From contig MU626299.1 of NCBI GenBank assembly GCA_025603075.1, positions 62,001-126,000 on the forward strand: a stretch of DNA of 64,000 nucleotides. Reading direction: 5' to 3'. This DNA comes from Neoconidiobolus thromboides FSU 785 (Eukaryota; Entomophthoromycota; Entomophthoromycetes; Entomophthorales; Neoconidiobolaceae). A program made the position numbers and the translations under genes. A model generated the notes under the pieces. The model was not told the origin of the DNA. It saw nothing but the letters and a program-made list of their open reading frames with translations, and did not search any database. Positions 43,488-55,037 of the stretch are shown here, piece by piece (positions within the stretch are counted from its first letter, which is position 1; each line of letters starts with the position of its first letter).

Positions 43488-44058
43488 ATCTATGAATTAT
43501 ATTTCAAAAAGATTTCAATTTTTTGGATTTTAGCTTTACTTTTTAGTTTGCTAAGCACTATTTTTAAAGTAAGAATTACTTTTTCCAAAATGATTGAGTT
43601 AAAAAGACACACTTTAATTTCAAATCAGCGTTATTTTGCACTTATTTTGAAAATCAACGATATGTAGTTACACTATCTGTAGTTTAAGATCTAAACCTTA
43701 TTTTTAAATAAACATTTAGTTAGTGTACATTTAAACTCAATCATATTTAGTTTTTGACACATTTTTAATTTTTATTTACTCAGCTTTTTCGGAAAAAGGT
43801 GTAAAAACATATTTGGTTTGGAATTTAAGGTAGTATGATAAATTAGAAACTAAAATAGATTAAAGATCGACTATAATATAAGGGATGATATATTTAATAT
43901 ATTGCTTACTAATATCTAGCAACTATTGAAAATTTATAAATGTTTGAAAATGTCAACTTTCATAAAAATAGTCTTTATTAAAAAAAACAATTTATCTTTT
44001 AACCCTATAGTAAAAATAAGGTTAATATCAACTTAATATAATAATTAGTTCAAATTTC
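43488..44058. other. intergenic between two minus-strand genes
   Basis: No gene or repeat seen. It should contain the RAD14 promoter and the mitochondrial uS9 3' end. Confidence 0.5.
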
Positions 44059-45100
44059 TTACCAAGTAAACTTCTTACGTGCTTTAGGTTGACCAGTCTT
44101 CTTACGTTCAACCACTCTTGGATCTCTATATAATAATTTGGCTAAAGAAATTTTAATGAAACTCCTTAAAAAAATGAAACAAAACCCTTACCTTCCTCTA
44201 AAACTGTTTCCAATTCAGGTTCATGAACAATCAAAGCTTTAGCAAGAGCTAATGAAGTAGCTTGAGATTGACCTAACCAAAAAATAAATATTTTGTTTAA
44301 AAGCCATAAAGAAGTTTACCTGTTGTACCACCACCTAAAGCAATTAACCAGGCATTATATTTACTCAAACTATTAGTTAAAGCCAATGGCAAAACAGCAT
44401 TTTCTCTATCTAAGTATCTACCAAAATACTCAGCCAATGGAGTACCATTGATCATCAATTTCCCTTCACCTTTAACTAACCAACATCTAACAGAAGCTTC
44501 TTTACGATAACCAACGGAATAAGCTCTACCCATAGAATCTAATTGGACTACCTTTCTTTGTTGTTCTTGTAAACTACCACTAGCAGAGAGTTTAGCTAAA
44601 TACTCTCTTAAACTTTGTGGTAAACTTTGTAAACGATTAACATCATTTTCAGCTATCCTATCTAATCTAGCAATAATGGAACGATATTGGTTTTTGGTTA
44701 AATCAGTCTTTAAATAACTTGCCATAGCGTTATGAGATAACCAATAAAATTGTCTCTCTTTATAAGGTACAATATCGGTAGGTTGTAATTTATCCGAATA
44801 AAATGGATCATTTGGAGTATAATATTCCAAACATTGATCTAAACCAACAATTAAATCATAATAAGTAGTATTACCAGTGAAGTAAGACTTGGAACTTGGT
44901 CTATCTTCTTCTACACTTTGTTCAATTTTGGGTGCACTCTTGATGGCCGATATATCAAGTTGAGATGTTAACTTTTTTTCATAGCTATTAGTAAAATTAT
45001 TTTTTAATAATGGTGTTGATGGGCTGACAAAACTTCTGACATCTAACTTTATAGGGTTAAGTTGACGCCTACCAGTTTGTAGTAGGCTTGTTCTATACAT
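44059..45100 (-). CDS. MRPS9: mitochondrial ribosomal protein uS9m (MRPS9), three exons
   Basis: 314 aa from exons 44320-45100, 44192-44272 and 44059-44141; introns of 47 and 50 nt, both GT..AG and in phase 1. The nuclear-encoded protein is a component of the mitochondrial small ribosomal subunit. A basic Ser/Thr-rich N-terminus (about 1-30) looks like a presequence. The long N-terminal extension, typical of the mitochondrial form, precedes the uS9 fold (about 185-314): GRAYSVGYRKEASVRCWL, GGGTTGQSQATSLALAKAL, and the C-terminal DPRVVERKKTGQPKARKKFTW, which reaches the decoding site in ribosomes. The last two short exons carry this essential tail. Showing a mitochondrial ribosome argues against an anaerobic fungus. 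Confidence 0.94.
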
Positions 45101-45444
45101 TTTGAAAGTGAAGTTAAAATGGACAGTGTTGTTTGAAATCCCATTATAGTTTAGGAGTTATTTTATTGGTCGTAATTTTAAGTGGATTGATTGGCTGGAA
45201 TTGAGATTAAAATTGTAAGGAAGATAAATCAAAGTTGCTATCATCGAACGTGAATTGAAAGTTTATTTTGGTTAAAATTTCCAGTCTACCACTCAAGGTA
45301 GCATCAATTAACGTTTTTTCCCCTGCTCCTTTATTGCTTATCTATACTACCACTGTATAGTTTTTTTTAATATGGTCTTTACCTATAACTATTATACATT
45401 AGCAAATTTTAAATTTATTATCCAAAGGAAATAAAATTATATAT

Positions 45445-45542
45445 GGGGATCTTTTTTTGGCTTCATTACTTCTTTCATCTTTTAAGCACTATTTGAGTGG
45501 AAAAATTGTTAGTACAATTTTTAAATACAAAAACACATCCCC
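45445..45542 (+). repeat. MITE-like element, copy 14
   Basis: GGGGATC...CATCCCC with GAGTGGAAAAATTG core. Flanks ATAT and ATTT, not identical. Confidence 0.85.
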
Positions 45543-46460
45543 ATTTTATAATAACATCAATTTGCTTTAATTATAGTTTAATAAGTTTAAATATATGGAA
45601 TATAAGTTAAAAAATAAAAAGTGTTATTATATTTAGAAATAAAGTTTTGTTTTTAATTAAAAAAATTCTATAATATTTAAAAGATCAGTTCATTAAATAA
45701 CTTAATAAAATTATTATTAAACATAGTAACATTATTAATACTAAAAGTTTTAATCAATATTTTTAAATAGCAAACAGATAAATTAGACAAAGTAAAAATA
45801 ATTCAATAAATAGCCAAGTCAGAGTTTAGATTTAATACTTAGAATTTATTAACATTAATTTTTATATCATTGATAAAGCAGTAAATTTTTTGTACAAAAC
45901 TATTAAGATAGTATCTGTGGAACTTTTAAGCTATATAGACATTATTTATAAAAGCAAAAATTTAAAACAAACAAAGTTTAAATAAGAAGCTAATAAATAA
46001 ACAACTTAAATAATTAATTTTTTAGTTAATTATAAAAATAAAGAGGAGTAGAAATAAAAAATTGCTTTTTACTTTAAATTTTGATAAAAAAAGTTTGAAT
46101 AAATTATTTAAGCTGAAAATAATTAAAATTCTACGTTTTTTTTCTTAAAAATGAAGAAATAAATAAAGGTTATTATAAACTATTGAAATAGCATTAAAAA
46201 AGAAAATAAAAATCATATTTATAAATCTAATATTTATATAGTAAATGAATAAAAAATATTTTAAATCTTATTTTTGGTTTACGTTGATTTAAAAGCTATG
46301 ATTTTATTATATTCATAATTTAATTCAAAATTTGAAAATTTGTATGTATTAAATAAAAACCAAAAAAATTAATAAGATCAACCTATTTAAGAAAGATTAT
46401 TTTTTTAAATAAATAACTATAAGTATTCAAAATTTAATCGATTTTTAATTTTAGTTAAAT

Positions 46461-46552
46461 GGAAGTGTTTTTTTAGCTTCACTTCTTTATCTTAAGTGCT
46501 ATTTAAGCGGAAAAATTGTTAGTAAAATTCTTAAATCTGAAAATATATCCCC
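46461..46552 (+). repeat. MITE-like element, copy 15
   Basis: GGAAGTG...TATCCCC with an internal deletion in the TTTTTCC part. Perfect AAAT at 46457-46460 and 46553-46556. Confidence 0.85.
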
Positions 46553-46687
46553 AAATAATTTTTAAATTTATGTATAAAATTAATATTATTAGAAAGTTAT
46601 ATATTAATACTTTTTTGCTTGTTTTCAAAGTACAATTTAGTAATAACATAAGAGCAAAAGTAATAAATTATGAAAATACTAGTATAT

Positions 46688-46786
46688 GGGGATGTATTTT
46701 TGTATTTAAGAATCTTACTAACAAATTTTCCGCTTAAATAGCACTTAAAGAATGGAAAAAATAATGAAGTCAAAAAAGACACTCCC
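46688..46786 (-). repeat. MITE-like element, copy 16
   Basis: GGGGATGTATTTTTG...CACTCCC, perfect ATAT at 46684-46687 and 46787-46790. It ends about 90 bp from the stop of the next secreted-protein gene. Confidence 0.88.
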
Positions 46787-46877
46787 ATATAGTAAGGAAA
46801 AAAAAAGTAAATTTAGCAATAATAAGTAGATTTGTTTTTTTTATTAATTTTCATAATATAAATACTCACTTAACAAC

Positions 46878-47537
46878 TTAAAGTATACCGCCTAATAAAG
46901 AATCTAATCCTAAAGATGAAACTAAATCACCAACAATAGGTAAACCCCCTAACATCCCTCCTTTCTTTTCAGGTATGGCTTTATCGCTTTTGTTAGGACT
47001 ATAATCACCCTTGGGTTGTTGCTGAGTATTTATTTGATGGCCATCCGAGTGTCCAGCTTGTTGGGTTTGGTGTTGTGTCTGTTGGTTATTTTGAGTTTGT
47101 CCGTTATTTTGTTGACTTTGTTGTTGATTGTTCTGATTCTGTTGTTGGTTTTGTTGGTTATTCTGATTCTGTTGGTTATTCTGATTCTGTTGTTGAGTCT
47201 GTTGATTATTTTGGCTTTGTTGGGTTGGTTGATTACTTCCATCTTCTGGATAAGTAGCTTTACATTTATAAATCCCATTTGGATTAGTATAAATCTGGTA
47301 ATTCTCTTCTTGGACTTGAATATTAGCATCGGTATTTAACATTGCGGCATGTGGGGTAGCTGTATTTGGGTTGTTTAGAACAACGCCGTTATTACCGTTG
47401 TTGTTTGTAGCCATATCTTGTCCCATTGGCATATTACTCATACTACCATGATCTTCATCTCCATGACGTCGAATCAAATCAATTGAACGACTTAAAGTTA
47501 AATTAATGAATAACGCTAAAATTAATTTGGTGTTCAT
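46878..47537 (-). CDS. secreted RRHGDEDH / YKCKA family protein
   Basis: 219 aa, intronless. Order: signal peptide (about 1-17), RR (24-25), HGDEDHGSMSNMP, a spacer, YQIYTNPNGIYKCKATYPEDG, a long Gln/Asn-rich tract (about 105-160), PEKKGGMLGG, and the end LPIVGDLVSSLGLDSLLGGI. It is a paralogue of the genes at 48050 and 60893 and of the tail of the 499-aa protein at 17260. Cutting after RR would leave a His N-terminus; KK before the last block may be a second site. The single Cys is in the YKCKA box. Upstream there are a TATTTATATTA box near 47645 and an AAAACCTCC element at about 47732. Role unknown. Confidence 0.82.
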   Translation of the reverse strand: MNTKLILALFINLTLSRSIDLIRRHGDEDHGSMSNMPMGQDMATNNNGNNGVVLNNPNTATPHAAMLNTDANIQVQEENYQIYTNPNGIYKCKATYPEDGSNQPTQQSQNNQQTQQQNQNNQQNQNNQQNQQQNQNNQQQSQQNNGQTQNNQQTQHQTQQAGHSDGHQINTQQQPKGDYSPNKSDKAIPEKKGGMLGGLPIVGDLVSSLGLDSLLGGIL

Positions 47538-48049
47538 TATATTGGAATATTAATTGATATTATTATTATAAGATTAGCTGTTAACTTCAATTTCAAATTG
47601 ATAGTTTGTTATTATTTTTAGAGATTTAATGTAGATCAAGTGGGAGTATTTATATTACTGAACTTTAAAGAATAAAAACACAAAGTCTTAAGATCCTTGA
47701 ATTTTAAAAAACTCTTACGAATTGTATTATTAAAACCTCCTATTTAGCCTTTAAAATTTAATTAGAATTCTAAAGGTAGTGGACTGTTAATCTAGAATAT
47801 TTAATTAATATAACACAATTAAAAAATTAATAAGTTGGATTTATTTTTAGATGATTTCAAATTCTTAATTTAAGTTGAAATAAAAATAATATTAATGAAA
47901 ATAAAACAAAAATTTTTAAAAAATTTCGTAAAAATATTCAACTTCATAAAAACTTTAAAGAAAATACTGTTTTTTAGTTTATAATAATAACTAGTATTAT
48001 ATTTATTTCCTTAAGTTTCAAACTATAAGCATCCCACTTCCTGTCATAT
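47538..48049. other. intergenic with promoter of 46878-47537 gene
   Basis: Contains a TATA-like TATTTATATTA near 47645 and a CCTCC element at 47732-47740. Otherwise AT-rich with no gene. Confidence 0.5.
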
Positions 48050-48691
48050 TTAATAGATTCCGCCTAATAATGAATCAATTCCTAAAGAGGATGCTATATT
48101 ACCAATCACAGGTATTCCACTTAATAAACTAGTTTTCTTTTCAGGTAAAGGTGTGGGAGTTTTAGTTGATGTATAAATATCTTTATTTTGTGGTTGATTA
48201 TCCATTTGATGTCCATCGTAATGCTCTGGATGTGGAGTATTTTGATTATTTTGAGTTTGTCCATTATTTTGTTGACTTTGTTGTTGATTTTGTTGGCTCT
48301 GCTGATGATCCTGATTTTGTTGTTGATTGTTTTGAGCTTCTCCGCTATTCTTTTGACTTTGTTGTTGACTTTGCTGTTGACTTTGATTCTGTTGTCGATT
48401 ATTTGAATCTTTTGTATCTTCTGGATATTCTGCTTTACACTTGTAAATACCATTAGAATTTGTATACATCTCATACTTATCTTCATGTAGATTAACAATT
48501 GGATCACTACTAAATTTAGTTTCATGTGGAACAACAGCATTTTCATTACTATTTCCACTTGGACTAATATCTTCTTTAACTGGCATGATACTCATACTAC
48601 CATGATCCTCACCTTCGTGACGTCGATTCAAAGCAATAGAACGACTAAGGGTTAATTGAATGAATAAAGCTAGGAGTAATTTTGAGTTCAT
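48050..48691 (-). CDS. secreted RRHEGEDH / YKCKA family protein
   Basis: 213 aa, adjacent tandem paralogue of the 46878 gene (about 510 bp between). Signal peptide (about 1-17), RRHEGEDHGSMSIMP, YEMYTNSNGIYKCKAEYPED, Gln/Ser/Asn-rich tract (about 105-160), PEKKTSLLSG, and the end IPVIGNIASSLGIDSLLGGI. The tract differs in length from its sister, as expected from repeat slippage, while both ends are conserved; this suggests that the ends carry the function. An upstream TATTTATATTT box (about 48826) and a CTCCTCCC element (48850-48857) match its sister. Confidence 0.82.
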   Translation of the reverse strand: MNSKLLLALFIQLTLSRSIALNRRHEGEDHGSMSIMPVKEDISPSGNSNENAVVPHETKFSSDPIVNLHEDKYEMYTNSNGIYKCKAEYPEDTKDSNNRQQNQSQQQSQQQSQKNSGEAQNNQQQNQDHQQSQQNQQQSQQNNGQTQNNQNTPHPEHYDGHQMDNQPQNKDIYTSTKTPTPLPEKKTSLLSGIPVIGNIASSLGIDSLLGGIY

Positions 48692-49900
48692 TATGTTATT
48701 ATTGGAAGATTTATATTATATTATATTATATTATATTATTATTGGATTAGACAAGTACAAAGTTCAATTAAAAATTGGGCTTTTTTTAATTAAAATTTAT
48801 GATGAGTGAAGGGCACTATTTATATTTATTTTTGATTCTTTAAGCTTAACTCCTCCCATTTAACCATAATATTAATTGAGTATATTCATAGTTCCTTGGA
48901 CTGTGGAAATGTTTTGATTTAATATATAACAAAATAAACTCATTGATTTTAGTTTAGTTAGTCATAATGCTATCTACTTATTCTACTAATTTTTAAAATG
49001 TTTTAGTTTGTTATTTCATTTCTAACTATTAATGTTTGCTTTGAATTTCTAGTTATTTTTTTATTAGCATTTATTTTTTGACCCTTTTGTTTTACCGCTA
49101 ATTGGACCTCTCAGTTTTTTAAAATGAATAGTTTTTATCAATCCTTTCTTAAATTCTGTTAACTACTAGTTTATGCTATTAAAAATAGGGTCATAAATAG
49201 TACTCGATTATTAATTTAATAGATCAAAATTGAAATTTTAATATCTCAAATTCAATTCTACATCAGCTTAATAAAATATAATTAACTGTAACCTAATCGT
49301 AGCCTTAAATTTAATCAATATATTTCAATAAAACGCAATGTAATAGTTGAAATTCTAGTTTAATATGTCATTAAATTTTTACTTTATAATATAAGATGAT
49401 TTTTTTACTCATCTTACTCTAATACTATAGGCCTTTCTTTTAACTCCAACTTGAATTATTTTTATCTCTCATTTCACTTTAAGATTTTAAAGTGATCAAA
49501 AAGGACCACTGGTAAAAAGCATAGTCAAATCTATTATCTAATCCTAGGATCTTATTTATAGGAATTTTTAACTCCGTTAGATATTTACTATTGAAGTAAC
49601 AAGTGGTTTTCGAAATTTCAAATAAGGTATAAACTCCCTGTATTTTAGGAATATTTTTATATAAATATCACTTTTAATAACAATAACGCTAGCCATAACC
49701 ACAATAAAATACATTTGTTATTATAAAGCTATATTTCTATCTAATTCAATTTATTTAAAAAAGTAATTTCATTCACAAACACATTGAATATTAATTTTAT
49801 TATTAAAAAAGAACTATGAAATCTTAGCTCAATAAACGAGAGTTCATTTCCGATTAACGAAATGCCTTAAAAAGCATTCTTTTGTTGTATCATCTTTCAT
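48692..49900. other. intergenic, TATTA microsatellite and promoter
   Basis: A (TATTA)n run at about 48712-48740 lies in the leader. TATA-like and CCTCCC elements follow at 48826 and 48852. No gene or MITE seen in the remainder. Confidence 0.5.
48712..48740. repeat. (TATTA)n simple repeat
   Basis: About five units of TATTA in the 5' leader of the 48050-48691 gene. Confidence 0.75.
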
Positions 49901-50206
49901 TTATCCATCTATTGGAAGTTGATTAACAATTCCATACCCTTTATTATTATCTGTATTAATAATAGAAACTATATTTGATACCAATTCATCATTATTACTA
50001 GTGATACTATTGACTGTGGAAACGATACTAGTAATCGGATTGCTATTACCAAAGATAGGTTCCATTAATCCACCTTCAGAACCAGAACCAAAAACAGTGT
50101 TAACTATATTATTTAATGGAGAATTAGCATTATCTCTACGTTGAAGAGGAAGCGAAAAGATAGGGGAGGAAGTAAAGAGGAATAATACTAAAGTGTTGTA
50201 TTTCAT
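49901..50206 (-). CDS. small secreted GSEGGLME family protein
   Basis: 101 aa. Signal peptide (about 1-18), SLPLQRRDNAN with a Kex2-like RR, then FGSGSEGGLMEPIFGNSNPI, a Ser/Asn/Ile-rich part, and GYGIVNQLPIDG at the end. The core equals the GGGSDGGLLE(I/L)LF.G.GPI block of the neighbours at 51657, 55038, 56424 and 57650. It is the closest relative of the pseudogene at 62485. No cysteine. Function unknown; the family is secreted and rich in Gly/Asn. Confidence 0.78.
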   Translation of the reverse strand: MKYNTLVLFLFTSSPIFSLPLQRRDNANSPLNNIVNTVFGSGSEGGLMEPIFGNSNPITSIVSTVNSITSNNDELVSNIVSIINTDNNKGYGIVNQLPIDG

Positions 50207-51656
50207 GATATTGAAGTTTTCAATAGAGTATTAATTAATAGTTGGAAATTAAATAAATATAAAAGAATTTCAAATAATTTGATTTGTGATAGAAATTGAA
50301 TTCTTAATGTACTTTTTATATACTATTTTGATAGTTTGATTATTATTTTCAATCTTTTTATATCTATCTTTTTATCTATCTATCAACTACTAATACCACT
50401 CAGTTTCCTCCAGTTTAATAGATTCAAAAATTTATCTAAGGTGTATATTATTTTATGAGTTATTTTTAGGTTTACCAATAGATAAAAAAGGTAATGTTAA
50501 GAAAGAAAGGGGATTTATTTGATGATTGGTAAAGCCAATCGAATAATTATTACTATTTTTATATTGAAGCGGATGTCTATTTGTTATTTTATTTGAGATG
50601 ATTTGTTATTTAGTGGTATTCTCTTCATTATTTGTTTTTTTATATTAAAGTGAAACTTGGAGTTATTTGTTATTATTTTATTTCGAAATATAATTTAAAA
50701 TATTTCATTGAGATTTTAATATATTTAAAAATTTTTCTTTTTATATTAAAATTAATAGATAAATCCTTTTATATTAAGCTACTTTGTTTGACTTATTTGC
50801 TATTATTAATTCTTTTATAGATATAATACAAATGTTCTATATATATGCTTTTTTAAATTTTACTTATGAGGATAGATTAAAAAGTTCAAAGACATAACTT
50901 TTTTGATAAAGTAGGTTTTTTTCATACAAATCTAATAATATATAAATATGCCCCATATTGCTTATAAAGTTCTACATCAATTGAATAACTCATTTTTAAG
51001 ATATGGGGCTGTTTTTTTTGGCTTCATTACTTTTTCCATCTTTTAAGCGTTATTTGGGTGGAAAAATTGTTAGTAAAATTCTTAAATACAGAAATACATC
51101 CCCATATAGTCATTATTAACAAGAATTTAACTTGTTTTTAGCTTGGGACAAAAAAGCTACCTCAATGTAACATATTCAAAGCTTTGATTATATCTCAATA
51201 ACAACTAATCAAATCAACAATAAGCTTGGCGTATATATCAGCTATAGTGTAATATTTATCTTTACGAAAAAAACTTTGTTATAATACTAATTGCTCTATT
51301 GTATCTTAATTTAGTTCATTTTTACAACAATTGAAAAGGTAGTCTTATTATTATCTTATTATCTTACTTCCCTATCTTTGCTTTTGTCTTTTGACTTTTT
51401 CATACACCTCGTATTTATCCATTTTTTAATATAGTAAAAAATACAATCGATTTGTTATTAAAATTCATTAATAAAAAAACTTCAAAATAGCTTTATTAAA
51501 AAAATTCGACACTTAGACTTCAGCTCTTGTACCTGAAAGTACATGTTCAACTTTCAAATATACATGTCCAACCAGTGGAACATCCTCATATTCTCAACTC
51601 TTATATCTAAAAGTACATATCCAGCCAGTGGAATCATATTCATTATCCTATCATAT
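50207..51656. other. intergenic with one MITE
   Basis: MITE at 51005-51103. A TATATA box near 50325 (minus strand) serves the gene at 49901. Short open frames here are low-complexity. Confidence 0.5.
51005..51103 (+). repeat. MITE-like element, copy 17
   Basis: 99 bp, GGGGCTG...CATCCCC. Perfect ATAT at 51001-51004 and 51104-51107. Nearly identical to copies 4 and 25, so probably recent. Confidence 0.92.
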
Positions 51657-51995
51657 TCAGATCGACTGAAAGTTTTCTTCATCCGTTGGTAAACTATTTA
51701 CAATTCCATTCCCAACTTCTTTCTTATTCCCTCGGCTTCCACCTATTAACAAATTACCTCGTAATCCATTATTACCACTCCCAACTTCGCCACTAGAGAT
51801 TCTAGCTGCGTTGAATGCTAAGCCTCCTATAGGTCCACTCCCGTTAAATAAAATTTCTAATAAACCACCATCGGAACCACCACCCAAGAAAATATTTAGC
51901 AAACCACCTCTTGGAGTATTGGCTCTACGTTGTAAGGGAAAAGGAGAAATGGGAAATACAACAAAAAGGAATAGGATTAGTATAAGAAGTTTCAT
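51657..51995 (-). CDS. small secreted GGGSDGGLLE family protein
   Basis: 112 aa. Signal peptide (about 1-18), FPLQRRANTP (RR site), GGLLNIFLGGGSDGGLLEIL, FNGSGPIGGL, then AARISSGEVGSGNNGLRGNL and NGIVNSLPTDE. Very similar to the gene at 55038, including SSGEVGSGN-HGLR, so the two are recent duplicates. A TTTTATATAG box (52096-52108) and AAACCCTCCC (52165-52174) lie upstream. No cysteine; role unknown. Confidence 0.8.
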   Translation of the reverse strand: MKLLILILFLFVVFPISPFPLQRRANTPRGGLLNIFLGGGSDGGLLEILFNGSGPIGGLAFNAARISSGEVGSGNNGLRGNLLIGGSRGNKKEVGNGIVNSLPTDEENFQSI

Positions 51996-52522
51996 AATAA
52001 GAAGTTTCTAAATAATAAATAATAAATAATACTATCAAAGTATTAAATTATTTAATTTTGGATATAAAATCCAAATCAAATTTTAGTTTTCTAGTTTTTT
52101 ATATAGGTTTCAAATAATTTTTATTATTTAGTTCATTTTTAGTCAACCAATGTTTTTTGATATTAAACCCTCCCAACTATTGACTTCCACTTTTTAATCT
52201 ATACTAATTGATTGAGCTTTACTAGTCTAATATTATTTCAATATTTTACCAACTAATAAAAAAACTTATATTTATAAATGGAACAAAATTGTTGACGATG
52301 CCCAAGTTAATTAATTTTACTTCATTTTAATAAAAGGAGCTATTTCAGCCTAAGGCTTGATATTCTTTACATATTAATCTTTGAAAGGTAAAATAGTTAT
52401 AAATATTATGAAACTCAACTTTTTAGTTGTTATATTACAGTCACTTCTACCCTTTTGCAACCTATTTGGTGCTAATTTTTGTTATTAACTAATTTATGAA
52501 ACTTGCATATAGGGTATAGGTT

Positions 52523-53028
52523 TATATTGCAAGGTTTTATGAAATAAAAATACATATTCAACAAATAAAAGATTTACAGCTAAATAAGCAAATATTGATT
52601 CTTAATAACTTTGTAACTCTATTACGATCTAATTTGCGATAATTTTGAAGCTAAATTAGCAAGCAAAGATTTTTCTTAACTGTAGTAACCTTATAATTGC
52701 ATTGCGATATACTTAACAGTTTATTCAATAAATTTTTGCTAAAATTAAGTAAAGTTAAGACTATATATATTAAAAAGCAAAATTAGCAAGTATTTAGCTT
52801 TAAACTTATCACAAATTAGATCATAATAGAGTTACAAAGTTATTAAGAATCACTATTTGGGAGTGTTTTTTTTGACTTCATTACTTTTTCCATCTTTTAA
52901 GCGCTATTTGAGTGGAAAAATTACTAGTAAAATTCTTAAATACAAAAATACATCCCCATTTGCTTATTTAGCTGTAAATCTTTTATTTGTTGAATATGTA
53001 TTTTTATTTCATAAAACCTTGTAATATA
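52523..53028. mobile_element. foldback (long inverted repeat) element
   Basis: Two arms of about 120-130 bp are inverted copies: left from TATATTGCAAGGTTTTATG (52523), right ending CATAAAACCTTGTAATATA (53028). Both contain AAGATTTACAGCTAAATAAGC and GATTCTTAATAACTTTG in the same order. The right arm carries MITE copy 18. Without that MITE the element is about 400 bp and could fold into a long hairpin. No coding capacity. Confidence 0.8.
52859..52957 (+). repeat. MITE-like element, copy 18, inside foldback arm
   Basis: 99 bp, GGGAGTG...CATCCCC, perfect ATTT at 52855-52858 and 52958-52961. The intact left arm of the foldback element shows the empty site with one ATTT (as AAAT in the inverted arm), proving the 4-bp duplication. 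Confidence 0.92.
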
Positions 53029-53043
53029 GACTTAACAGCTTAC

Positions 53044-53137
53044 GAGGCTGTATTTTTGTGTTTAAGAATTTTACTAAATTTTCCACTCAAATAGCGCTTA
53101 AAAAATGGAAAAAGTGATCAGGCCAAAAAACATTCCC
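53044..53137 (-). repeat. MITE-like element, copy 19
   Basis: GAGGCTGTATTTTTG...CATTCCC, small deletion in the AATTTTACTAAATTT part. Flanks TTAC and TTAT. Confidence 0.78.
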
Positions 53138-53444
53138 TTATCTAACCTATAGTTTTATATTTAGTTAAAATTATATTTAGGTAAACAGTCAATTAATTTA
53201 AAAAAGTCAAATCAGGTATAAGTCACTTATAGGCGTTTTATTATTTTGGTATTGCTAAATTCTTTTATTTTAAAGTGCTGTATTTTGCAAGCTACAACCC
53301 CTCTTTTATATAACTTTATATAGCTAAATTTGACTTGACCTTAATTTTTTGCTATATCACCTTTTAAAATTTTTTTAAATTTGAATTTGCTTTAAAAAAT
53401 CATTGATAGCATTTTTATTAAGATTATTATAAACTAATAATAGT

Positions 53445-53923
53445 TGTGAAATGTTGCTTTATCAGCTTTATAATCAATTTAATTATGATTTATATAATAT
53501 AACTAATTCAGAGTTTTTTATTTTAATTTGCTATAAAAATATTTACTGTTTAATTACAAGGAACATCGTTTTGTTCTTTTGATATTTATATTTCGTAACT
53601 ATAATAAAAAATAACTATTATTATGTTTTTATATATAACCATTTAGTTAAAGTGTAAGTTTTTTTAATATAACAACTTAATTTTTTTTTAAAGTATTTTC
53701 TGATATTGTATTTTTAACAAAGTTGCTAAGTTTTTCTAATAGTATTTTGTATAGATTTTATAGCAATATATTTTGTTTTATTTGTTCTATATAGCTTGTA
53801 ATTTATTATATTTGACTTTTTATAATTCAAGTCTATCTTATACAAATTAGGATTTTTCAATTTATAGCTAGTTAATCAAGCAAAAACTGCTTTTAATTCT
53901 AACCACTAGGTATTGCTTTTATA
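53445..53923 (+). mobile_element. decayed solo LTR, copy 4
   Basis: About 480 bp that aligns to the LTR family end to end (TGTGAAATGTTGCTTTATCAG at the start, CAAGCAAAAACTGC near the end) but with many transitions, a lost TATA box and an AT-richer make-up. Target duplication no longer visible. The right limit is approximate. Confidence 0.7.
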
Positions 53924-53983
53924 TTATGAAAACAAATAATTTAAATATTTAAACAAGTTTATTTATTTATTCAACTAACTTAT

Positions 53984-54079
53984 GGGGACGTTTTTTTTGG
54001 CTTCATCACTTTTTCTACCTTTTAAACAAATTTAGGCGAAAAACTGTTAGTAAATTCTTAAACACAAAAATACATCCCC
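53984..54079 (+). repeat. MITE-like element, copy 20
   Basis: GGGGACG...CATCCCC with a rearranged core (AAACAAATTTAGGCG). Perfect TTAT at 53980-53983 and 54080-54083. Confidence 0.85.
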
Positions 54080-55037
54080 TTATTACGAATAAAAATTTAT
54101 TACATTAAAATGGATTGTTATAGAGGTATTAAACTAAAAGTACGCCTAGGATGTTGATCTTAGAATTTAATATTGACTAAAATTATATAATCAATATTAG
54201 TTAATAGTATCAAATTTATAAAATTGTTATTTAAAATTATAAAACTATAAAATTTCATAAATAAACGATGCTTTTAACTAATTTACTATATTATAATACT
54301 ATAATATTATATATATTCAAAAGTTTTTATCTTTGTTTTTAACGAAAGCCAAATCAAGGTTTATTTTAGAATAAATATTTTACATAGCTAATAAAAAAAT
54401 TTTAAGGTTTTTATAAGGTATGATTTTTAATAGATTTATTTTAATAAAAACTTTCAATAGTTAAAATTATTATGGTATACAAATCAAGACAGTACTTAGC
54501 ATGTTAAATAGAATTTAATAAACTAGTTTAAAATTAAAATTAAAATTAAAAATACTGATATAAAGCTTTTTAATGAAATGTTATTATTTAATTATAAAAA
54601 TCAACTAAATATCTACTATATATGTTTGACTAAACTTAAAGCTTAATTTTAAGTTAATTTACTACAAAGTAAACCAAGCATGAGTATCTAAAAATAGAAA
54701 GCTCTTTTATTTGAAAATTTTAGTAAAATTTTAAATTGTTCTAAAAATAAAAAACAGTGGATAAAAAATATACTTCTCTCATAATTTTTGCCTTAGTTTA
54801 TCAAAATCAGACGAAATCTCTTTTGAATCATAGGCCAGGCAATTTTTTTTGGACTAAAGCAAAAATTGTAGTAGGAAGAATAATAACGCTTATTAGCTTC
54901 AAAGCTTAAAAATAGTTTTAATAAAAAAAGGTTTAAATTAGGTACCAAGCCCAACCACCAATGGCCCATAACGAACTTAATCAAAAATCTCACACTCCTG
55001 TCTCTCTTTAAATCAATTGAGAATTTCTTCGATTTCT

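Larger units (their letters stand above)
45101..46877. other. intergenic with three MITEs
   Basis: MITEs at 45445, 46461 and 46688 (listed). No gene seen in the very AT-rich DNA between them. Confidence 0.55.
51996..55037. other. repeat-rich interval without genes
   Basis: About 3 kb with a foldback element (52523-53028), three MITEs and a decayed LTR (all listed). No gene seen apart from a weak open frame just downstream of the gene at 55038, which lacks an ATG. Confidence 0.6.

Noticed and set aside
43419-43667. 82-aa plus-strand frame opposite RAD14 exon 1
   Set aside because: Antisense to the conserved XPA signature and extends into low-complexity DNA.
47016-47339. Leu/Ile-rich plus-strand frames opposite the Q/N-rich genes (also 48166-48456 and 61036-61264)
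   Set aside because: Antisense of CAA/AAT repeats reads as Leu/Ile/Val; no independent support.
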